From Pontibacter cellulosilyticus (GTDB lineage Bacteria; Bacteroidota; Bacteroidia; Cytophagales; Hymenobacteraceae), in assembly GCF_014306105.1 (NCBI RefSeq), contig NZ_JACRVF010000004.1, positions 452,757 to 516,756 on the forward strand: 64,000 nucleotides of DNA, in the 5' to 3' direction. Positions 35,501 through 43,500 of the stretch are shown in pieces; within the stretch, counting starts at the first letter, position 1, and each line of letters opens with the position of its first letter. The position numbers were made by a program, and so were the translations under genes. The notes under the pieces are model-generated. The model saw nothing but the letters and a program-made list of their open reading frames with translations, made no database searches and was not told where the DNA came from.

Positions 35501-38500
35501 ACTGCAACACAGGCTCCTCAGGCCGGGGATATAGTTGAATTTGGTGGGGTTACAACTGTAGCACACCAACCTACTCTTGCAACAGCAGCTACCGTAAAGG
35601 CCATTCAGTTTTTGGATAGCGGTGCTCAAATAACCTTAACTTTGAGCGGAGCAACTTCAGCATTAACTGTAAGTGGCAACGTGGTAGCCAGCGGAGCCGG
35701 TACCACATCCAGAGTCAGCACAATAACATTGACTGATGCGGCTTCAAAATTGAATGTAGGCGGCGCTGTGGTGCTTTCAGGAGGTCTAAATAATAACCTT
35801 AACCTTCAGGTTGGTGCAGGTACTGTAACCGTTGCAGGCGAAATTAACCAAAATAACTCCAGCAGCCTTACAATAGCTGGCGGTACTTTAAAAGTAGGAG
35901 GTGACTATAATTACTCAAACGGTAGCTTTGCTGCCGCCGTTGGTAGTACTGTAAACTATGATGGAGTGGGATCTCAGATAATAGCCCCGGTTAGTTATCA
36001 TCATCTTACAATAAGTAAGTCTCTCGGTTTAGCTACCTTAACTGCTCCCGCTGCACTTACTATCAATGGTAACTTGACTATGAGTGCTGCCGAGGTTCTT
36101 GTGCTGCGTGCGACTGATCTTACTATCAACGGCAATGTTACGCAGAGTAGCGGTACTATTGACGCCGGAAACTCAACACTTAAAGTAGCTGGCAACTGGA
36201 CCAGAACAGCAGGTACGTTTACACCAGCCACCAGCACTGTGATATTTAATGGAAGCATAGATAGTTTTATAGGAAATCAGGCAGATGCAACAACTACATA
36301 TACTTTCAACAACCTTTCAGTTTCTAAAACAGGTACGGCTGTATTTACTGTTAACAGCAACATCAGGATCAATGCTGATCTGGATGTTATAAGCGGTACT
36401 GTTAGTCTTGGCTTAAAAACTATTGCCAGAACAGCACCAGGTGGCAATTTTAATATGGGCAGCACAGGAGTATTGCTTTTAGAAAATTCAAATTTCCCGG
36501 CGAACTTCACTAGTGTATTATTAAATGAAGGTAGCCATGTTAAATATCAGGGTACTATCAACCAATTAGTTGCAGCTGTAACTTATGGTCACCTGACATT
36601 TGATAACAAAAGCACATTAGGCGATGGTACAGTTACATCTAAAAAGTTACAGGCTGCTACTACTGTTATTGGCAATCTAACTATAACAGATGATGCTATA
36701 TTAAACGGAGATGCCCAAACTTTGACTCTTAAAGGTAATTTTAGTCTGGCAACAGGAGGACAATTTATAGCAGGACCTACTTACAATGAAGGTACCCTTG
36801 TGCTGGCTCCTGTAACTGTAGAAGTTAAAACAGCCAAATATCTGATAGGTGCTATCACAGTACATAATATGCTGTTAGAGCCTTACGCCGACTATACCCT
36901 TTCTAATGCTGTTAACACGAATAGTCTTACTATAAAGGGTGATTTTAATAACCAGGGCAGTATAAATGGAACTACGTTAAGAGCAACTTTTGAAGGCAAC
37001 TTCATTAATACAGGAGATTTATTAAGTAGTGGTACGGCAGCTTTTACAGGTAATAGGCAACAAACTATACAGCTGCGTGCTCCTATCACACCGGCTGGTA
37101 TTAACCCTTTAAACAATAAGCCGGCACCACCTACGGTAGAGTTTAATGGTTCTATGCCGCCAGTTCTGAACTCAACAACTGCTCCACAGTTTGGCTCTGT
37201 AATCATTAACAATACTGGTGGAGTTACTACAAGCGTAAATTGGTTAGTAGGAGGTGTATTATATGTTAAACCAAATGCTAAGTTTCACGGTGGAAGCTTT
37301 ACACACATATTTGCAACAGGTATAGATAATGAAGGATTAATTACAAGCTCAGGAGTTATGTACCTGAATCCTATCGATCAAGGAATAGTAAGTATTCTTC
37401 CGACAAACCCATATTATCCATTTAAATTAGGCTTGTCGCCTGATGCATTTCAAAGCACCGGTACATTGCGCATAGGTGGTACAGAGATGCTAGCTCTTTT
37501 GGGTTTTGTGCCGGGTGTACTTAATAATGTTATTGTAGATAATACAAACTCAGTGGGAGTTAATGGCACTTCTATTAGTTCATCGCTGAGTTTACACTCC
37601 AACTGGAATATAAAAGGTAATTTAACTGTAGCACAGGGTACAGTATTTAATACGGGTACTGCAAGCGAGTACACGTTGGCAACTTCAGCTACAACATCGG
37701 TACCAATGTCTTCTGGTTTCTATACTGTAGGTGGTAACCTTATAAACAACGGTACCATAAATGGAGCAGGTAGCAGCTTTACACTTACTAACACTGTAGG
37801 TCTTGCAAAAGAAACTCCTACAGCTGCATCGGTAAGTGGTACCGGCAGTACTACTATGGGAAGTCTAACCATCGAAACAGGTGCAGGAGTGGCTATTGGT
37901 AAAACAGTAGCTATAAACCAAGACTTTACTTATAAAGGCGCTGACCTTAATACAACTGGCGGGCTATTAAGGTTTGAGGGTACAGGTAACAGTCTATTAA
38001 AAGCACCTGTTAATGGAGTAGTAAGTATAGGAAATGTTGAGGTTAACAAAGCATCAACTGCTATGCTAACCTTAGAGGCTGGCATAAACGACCTAAATAG
38101 GCTAAAAGTCTTAGCTGGCACACTAGATATGGCTACCTACAATGTGGTTAAACCCGCTTTACTGTTAGCAGGTGAAGATAACCAATCTGAAGTTTTTGTT
38201 GCCAACAATGCTGTGCTTAAGATAGGCGGCAAAGGTACAGTACCTCAACTGCAACTCGATAAATATACGTTTGCTGAAAACAGTACTGTAGAGTATTATG
38301 GTGGCAGCGCCCTTGCAGATATTCAGCCTGTGTTGAGTGTACAGTATGGTAACTTATCGTTTAAAAACACAAGCACTAAAACGTTTGATGCAGGTACGGC
38401 CAAGATAGCTGGTAATTTTACAGTTGCTGCCGGTCCTGCAGTAATTGCTCCGGCTACAATAGAGTATAATGGAACGGCAGCGCAAACAGTAGCCGCTATT

Positions 38501-39964
38501 AATTACAACAACTTAACACTGAGCACAGGTAGTGCGAAGACTTTGGCTACTGGCACAACAGGCATAGCAAATGCCTTTACAAACTCTGGAAGTTCAGCTG
38601 TTAATGCAGTTGCTAACAGCACCACCGTAAACTACAACGGTACAGCGCAAAATATTCTACCGATAAATTATCACAACCTGGCACTAAGTAACAGCGGAAT
38701 AAAGACTTTCTCTGGAACAACAGGTGTTGCAGCAAGCTTTACCACAGCCGGAACAGCAACTGCTGATTTAACCTCTGTTGAGACTACCATTGACTTCAAC
38801 GGTTCAGGTGCGCAAGCTATTCCTGGGCTAAACTACAGCAAAATTCTGGTATCAAACGGAGCTACTAATGCTAAGAGCTTAGTAGGTAATGCTAACGTAG
38901 CAAAGGAGCTAAGGCTTTCTAATGGCAGAATTACAACAGGTTCAAATAAGTTTATACTTGGCAGTTCAGCCACAATTGTGGAGACGGCTGCAAATTATGT
39001 AACGGGTTTGGTAGAAACACAACGCACCATGACAACAGCTATGGAAAGCTTTGGTGGGTTAGGAATCAGTATCACACCAGCAGTCTCTCCAGGTACAGTA
39101 ACTGTGCTTAGAGAAACAGGAAGGGCAGTAACTGCCTCGAACGGTAATCAGAGCATTTTGCGAAATTATGCCTTTACGGTACCGGGAACTAACTCGGGAT
39201 TAAATGCTACAGTAACCTTCAACTATTTTGAGCACGAGTTAGGGACATACGATGAGAACTCGCTGCTACTTTACCACTCTAAGGACGGAACCAACTGGAC
39301 ACAACATGGCAGTTCTGTGCCGGACCCAACGAACAACAGGTTAGGAGCAACTGGTATGCAAGCCCTAACAAGCATGACATTGGGCAGTTCATCAATGCCA
39401 TTGCCGGTTGAGCTTAAGTATCTGCGCGCAGAGAAGCAAGGCCAATATGCAGTAATAACTTGGGAAACAGCCAATGAAGAAAATAACAAAGGCTTTGAGG
39501 TGGAAGTATCGTTAGATGGTGTGCAGTATAAGAAATTAGGCTTCGTAAGTAAGGCAACCGCTTCATTAAGGTCTGGAGCCCTATACACTTATACAGATAC
39601 AGAGAAAGGCAAACTCGGCGTACGTTATTATCGACTGAAACAAATAGACCATGACGGTGCCTTCAGTTATTATGGCCCACGTGCATTAACGTTTAACAAA
39701 GAGGCTTATGTTGCTGCCACAGCGTATCCTAACCCATTCCAAGGCAGTTTACAAGTAAACTTTTACTCTGAAAACTCTGGAGTTGGCAAGGGCATCCTTT
39801 ATACAGCATCGGGCAGAGCAGTTTACGAAGAGTCTATCGATGTATTAGCAGGAATAAACAACTGTAAAATCAAAAGTAATCTGCAACACCTTAGTTCAGG
39901 CTTATACCTGTTTATTATTGAGGTTAACGGTAAAAAGCAGAGTATAAAAGTGGTAAAGGAATAA
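32543..39964 (+). CDS. Giant secreted beta-repeat protein with T9SS sorting domain (paralog 1)
   Basis: The 2473-residue protein has a signal peptide (to AHAQ, residue 34). It contains two successive units. Each unit opens with a W-x-G-x(5,6)-W-x3-NW cap (TSWRGTSSDDWNTAANW at 36-52; WVGTTNTDWYTATNW at about 965-980). Many short beta repeats follow, of the form STVxYNGxxQxVxxxxYxxLxLSGSGTKxL. Each unit ends in a domain with LQYNDAELNGNSE-like or YFEHELGTYDENS-like sequence (about 830-955; about 2150-2280). A beta domain (VELKYLRAEKQGQ..., about 2288-2385) and a type A T9SS sorting domain (TAYPNPFQ... to IKVVKE) end the protein. Probably an exported, surface-bound adhesin or matrix protein. The start may be ATG 32549, which aligns better with paralog 2. 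Confidence 0.85.
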   Translation: MPMRISTHLKKISQCIFGLTLLWLVLGSTYAHAQTTSWRGTSSDDWNTAANWTNGVPTATLGAVIGDVNFTGTNQPTIDETTALEIASIELQGTNKSVTLTITNDFNVVVNGDVIVGSNTTLLNVGTNVFLKGSFTNNGVYSEDTYRRNNGAKGRYFPSLEMQGTGKTLGGTGTTIISHILISGSVTLGGNVVIKALVLPSNAHNQVRSTADLKVGGTLNPATHLVTWSETITREGDPTSAYTGDFIVEAGGTAKVMAATYAGNYGRTATLYATSTIDYAAATGTQTVLARNYGILKISGGGIKELEANTTVSDVAATTQLIVEAGTLDLKTFSLNRTGSASPVVGGTLTVANDAFLRIGGTGTFPSGYSTVNLGPTSTVEYYGTNQTVGRQTYGHLLLSGSGTKSMPVDIFTVAGNFSSTGTVNYAAGNDFTVLGNVNIGSGTTLGGSTRTITVGGNWTNNGVFTPGSSTVIMNGAGMHIMRASGTVPFHHLSLTTGQITSAVDVEVFGNLATTGNGKFTSTANLTMSGNSMSITGENITLNNLIGNGTTTTTAILAVNGNLTVIAGKSFTATAGIVNMQGTGATIANSGTLQLYSLRILGTTGTMSNFSVSNNLSGIGTLTATAGTVTFNGASTFGGTHLLHNVTVLTGNTLTLNASANMGISNDLVTAGATLNVTANTPNTITYNKVGTQNVIGREYFNLVIKNSNTKTATGAITVWGNMTVENSSGFAAGSYAHSIKGNLINSAGAAFNGGTGKITFDGTSNGSVTGIGTVFNELEINKSVASSYLELANDVQTKNLTVTSGSLRTGIYTITVTENRNGNGWVFGTIKRQHAFTANAPYAFAGPNNNITLTSTADVTAITVTNTSGVVSSFANGSAINRRYDVNISGGSNYAGTLQLQYNDAELNGNSEATMQLFYAPSTTGPWEAKGATGRDASQNWVVSNTLTNVTGSWTLSESAGILRWVGTTNTDWYTATNWQQANGSTATQAPQAGDIVEFGGVTTVAHQPTLATAATVKAIQFLDSGAQITLTLSGATSALTVSGNVVASGAGTTSRVSTITLTDAASKLNVGGAVVLSGGLNNNLNLQVGAGTVTVAGEINQNNSSSLTIAGGTLKVGGDYNYSNGSFAAAVGSTVNYDGVGSQIIAPVSYHHLTISKSLGLATLTAPAALTINGNLTMSAAEVLVLRATDLTINGNVTQSSGTIDAGNSTLKVAGNWTRTAGTFTPATSTVIFNGSIDSFIGNQADATTTYTFNNLSVSKTGTAVFTVNSNIRINADLDVISGTVSLGLKTIARTAPGGNFNMGSTGVLLLENSNFPANFTSVLLNEGSHVKYQGTINQLVAAVTYGHLTFDNKSTLGDGTVTSKKLQAATTVIGNLTITDDAILNGDAQTLTLKGNFSLATGGQFIAGPTYNEGTLVLAPVTVEVKTAKYLIGAITVHNMLLEPYADYTLSNAVNTNSLTIKGDFNNQGSINGTTLRATFEGNFINTGDLLSSGTAAFTGNRQQTIQLRAPITPAGINPLNNKPAPPTVEFNGSMPPVLNSTTAPQFGSVIINNTGGVTTSVNWLVGGVLYVKPNAKFHGGSFTHIFATGIDNEGLITSSGVMYLNPIDQGIVSILPTNPYYPFKLGLSPDAFQSTGTLRIGGTEMLALLGFVPGVLNNVIVDNTNSVGVNGTSISSSLSLHSNWNIKGNLTVAQGTVFNTGTASEYTLATSATTSVPMSSGFYTVGGNLINNGTINGAGSSFTLTNTVGLAKETPTAASVSGTGSTTMGSLTIETGAGVAIGKTVAINQDFTYKGADLNTTGGLLRFEGTGNSLLKAPVNGVVSIGNVEVNKASTAMLTLEAGINDLNRLKVLAGTLDMATYNVVKPALLLAGEDNQSEVFVANNAVLKIGGKGTVPQLQLDKYTFAENSTVEYYGGSALADIQPVLSVQYGNLSFKNTSTKTFDAGTAKIAGNFTVAAGPAVIAPATIEYNGTAAQTVAAINYNNLTLSTGSAKTLATGTTGIANAFTNSGSSAVNAVANSTTVNYNGTAQNILPINYHNLALSNSGIKTFSGTTGVAASFTTAGTATADLTSVETTIDFNGSGAQAIPGLNYSKILVSNGATNAKSLVGNANVAKELRLSNGRITTGSNKFILGSSATIVETAANYVTGLVETQRTMTTAMESFGGLGISITPAVSPGTVTVLRETGRAVTASNGNQSILRNYAFTVPGTNSGLNATVTFNYFEHELGTYDENSLLLYHSKDGTNWTQHGSSVPDPTNNRLGATGMQALTSMTLGSSSMPLPVELKYLRAEKQGQYAVITWETANEENNKGFEVEVSLDGVQYKKLGFVSKATASLRSGALYTYTDTEKGKLGVRYYRLKQIDHDGAFSYYGPRALTFNKEAYVAATAYPNPFQGSLQVNFYSENSGVGKGILYTASGRAVYEESIDVLAGINNCKIKSNLQHLSSGLYLFIIEVNGKKQSIKVVKE

Positions 39965-39981
39965 TCAAATCATACCTTATT

Positions 39982-40014
39982 AAAAGGGCACCTGCTTGCA
40001 GGTGCCCTTTTTTT
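39982..40014 (+). terminator. Terminator after giant paralog 1
   Basis: AAAAGGGCACCTGC and GCAGGTGCCCTTTT form a 14-bp stem with a 2-nt loop and an extended T-run, 18 nt after the stop codon. Paralog 2 therefore needs its own promoter. Confidence 0.9.
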
Positions 40015-40538
40015 TATGCCTGTCCGCCACAGCCATAATTACTTATTAAATAACAAGGTAGGAGAGATATAACAACATTTATGCTACTACTCTATTTTTA
40101 CAAAGGTCAGTAGTTAATTATATGATCAGGGCTTTTGTGATTGCTTGATACAACGTTCTATAAAAATTCTCAATCTTTTTTTTGGCTTTTACCAAGACTG
40201 TATTGCTTCTATATGCTTAGAGGCAATTAGTATTTGTATTAGTTATAATAATACATAATTAAGTGCAACTAAAGTGTGCATATAATAGTAAATTTATATA
40301 TATTAATTGCAAGTTTCAAAAAGGCTTCGCCACCAAGCAACAGCATATTAAAATCAGCATTAAATAATCAAGTAAATTATTTGAATATTTAAAACGCAAA
40401 AATCAGTGCAATTAGAATGCTTTGTGCACTACAATACAGTCCAATAAGAACTCCAGTTAATACACTTTTTCATTACTCACATGGAGAAATGTATGTCGTT
40501 TTGCCTAGTAATCAATTTATTAGATAGATGTAAAGCTT
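40015..40538. other. AT-rich spacer upstream of the second giant gene
   Basis: About 520 nt after the terminator, strongly AT-rich and without coding frames. It resembles the leader of paralog 1 in length and composition, but I see no long shared sequence between the two. No consensus promoter could be placed. Confidence 0.5.
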
Positions 40539-43500
40539 ATGAGAATTTTTACTGCTCTAAAAAAAATCCGATGTTTTGCATTTTGGCTGCTAATAATGGC
40601 AGTGTTACCTGCTTATATAGTGCAAGCTCAAACTACCACCAGTTGGATAGGAAGCAATAACAATACAAACTGGAATACATCCACTAACTGGACGAACGGC
40701 GTGCCTAGTGCAACAAAGCATGCTATTATAGGTGATGCAAATTATCCGTCAAACAGCAAACCCCCAGAAATTGATCAAACCTCTTTGGCTGAATGCCTTT
40801 CTTTAACAGTAGGGGGTGCGCGCCCAATAAAGCTTCTAGTATCAACTGACAAGGGGCTTACTGTGCGCGGTGATGTTATTATTCTTTCAAATGGAGAAAT
40901 AGAAAATGAAGGTTCTGACATAAATGTGGAAGGAAATTGGACTAATGACAACATCTATCTTGAAACTGTCTATACAAAAGGAAAATCTACGAGAGCCCAG
41001 AGTGTTAAGAATCCTACTATAAGCTTTTCTGGTGCCGGAAAAACTATTGGAGGAACAGCTGTGAATAATTTCAGTAACCTTACTATATCTGGTAATATAC
41101 AGTTATCCTCAGGAATTAATTTGGTTACACTTACGCCATCAAACAATTCTACTGATGTGCTGCCTACACTTACGGTGAGCGGTACTTTAGATCCGGGGGT
41201 GCATCTTGTAAATATACCGAATGTTGCGGGTACTAAATTCGTGTTTAATGAAGGAGCAACTATATTTATAAAAAGCACATCACTGGTTAGCGGCTCTTCC
41301 TATTATGCTAACTTCTCCATCAGGCCGACAACTATGTTTACTTCAAGTGTGTTTAATTATGCTGGAGGTAACCAAGTAATTGAAAGCGATATCACTTACG
41401 GTATATTACGTGTTAGTGGAAGCGGCACTAAAACACTAGATGGAAATACTGTTGTATATGCAGCACAGGGCACACAGCTTGCTATAGACGCAGGCACCCT
41501 TGATTTGGAAACTTATACTTTGGATAGAGGATCCAGTCCAGGGGGGGTGTTATCTATGGCTTCTGGAACTACTCTGCGTATAGGTGGCATAAACACACTT
41601 CCGGCTAACTATGTTACCTACACTCTTGATGCAAATAGTACAGTAGAGTATTACGGCACCAATCAGCTAGTCACCAGTGTAACCTACGGGCATCTTTTGC
41701 TCAGCAACACCGGTACTAAGACCATGCCTGCAACTGCCATGACGGTGGCTGGTAATTTAACAAGCACAGGTAGTGTTAGCTTTACTGCAGGTGCTCCCAT
41801 TGCTGTAACTGGTAATGTAACAATAGGCACAGGCACTACTTTCAATGGAGGTAGTGCTACGCATACGGTTGCAGGTAACTGGGCTGCCAACGGTACGTTT
41901 GTAGGCAATGCCAGCACTGTAACCATGACAGGAGCAGGCAAAACTATCTCCAGCACGGCAGGGGCAACAGAGTTTAATAATCTGACGCTAAGTGGAACAG
42001 GTACAAGTATAACGGTGCCAGCCTTAACTATACGAGGAAACCTTGCCGCTACAGGAGGCCTAAGCCAGGTAGCTGACGGCACCATCACCATGCAGAACAG
42101 CAGCAGCAAATCTATCAGCGGCTCAGGTATTAATTTTCAGAACCTTACCATCGACGGTGCTGTAACAACAGGTTCAAATTTTACAGTTAATGGCAACTTT
42201 ACAACAAACACAGGCAGAAGCTTTACGGCAAGTGCAGGAACTGTAAGTATGGCTGGCGCAGGCAAAAGTATAGCGGGTGCCGGAAGTATGAACTATTGGG
42301 GCTTGAATATTGCTGCAGCTACATCCACTCCGAGTTCCTTTACTGTTACCTCTTCGCTTAGTGGAGTCAGTGCGCTAACAGCATCTGGCGGAACAGTAAC
42401 TTTTTCCGGTACTTCTACTTTTGGAGGCACTCATTACCTGAACAACGCAGCCATTACAGGCACAAGTATGCGTATGCTGGCCAACGCTAATCTGTACATT
42501 GCAGGTGCTATGACGAGAGCAGGTAGCTCTTTATTTGATGTGAGTTCCAGCATACCCAACTCTGTACACTACAACGGAACCAATCCACAAAGTATACTGG
42601 CCACCACCTATCACCACCTTATACTTTCTAATGCAGGTACTCAGACAACAGGAGGAGCTGTAACTGTAAACGGGAATATAACTCTTGCTACTGGCAGCAC
42701 TCTTAATGCAGGTGCGTTTAGCCACAGTATTCTGGGCAACTGGATCAACAACGGTACATTTAACCATGATAACGGTACCATCACGTTCACAGGCGGGGCA
42801 AACGCAAGTATAAGTGGCACTACAACCTTTGGCACCTTGGCAGTAAATAAAACAAGCGCAGCCAATACATTAACCCTGAACAACAATGTTACCGCTACTA
42901 ACCTGAGCATGGCAAGCGGAGACATCCTGACGGGGATCAACAAAGTAATATTGCTAGGAGACAGAACCGGCAATGGCTGGGTTATTGGTACATTATCCCG
43001 CAGTCATGCCTTCGCCGATGGGGTATCCTATGCCTTTAACGGCCCTCACGCAAAAGCCACCTTTACATCACCGGGTAGTATAAGCCAGGTTGATGTTACC
43101 TATACTGAACAGGCTATTAGTGGCTTTACCGTTGGAACACCTGTAACAGGCAAGTACACAGTAGCCATACCGGCCGGATCATACAGCAGCGGCAATTTAC
43201 AGCTGCAGTACCGCGATGCTAACTTAAATGGAAACAGTGAGAGCAGTCTGAAATTATATCAATACGATGCAGGCCTGTCAAGATGGAGAACCTACGGAAG
43301 AACGAGCTTTAACAGCACAGATAACTGGGTCAGCAGAAGCAGCCTAACCAACCTAGCAGGAGAGTGGGCGATGTCGTCGAGTGCAAGCATTTATAGCTGG
43401 GTGGGTGGCACGAGTACTGCCTGGGAAACTGCAGCCAACTGGATCGATGTAACAGACGGAATGGGTGTAAGTGCTACCGTAACTCCATATAGCCAGGATG

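Noticed and set aside
32641..39588. Many minus-strand ORFs of 60-195 codons inside the giant repeat genes
   Set aside because: They follow the repeat period of the plus-strand genes and are Val/Leu/Pro-rich, a by-product of Thr/Gly/Asn-rich coding on the other strand.
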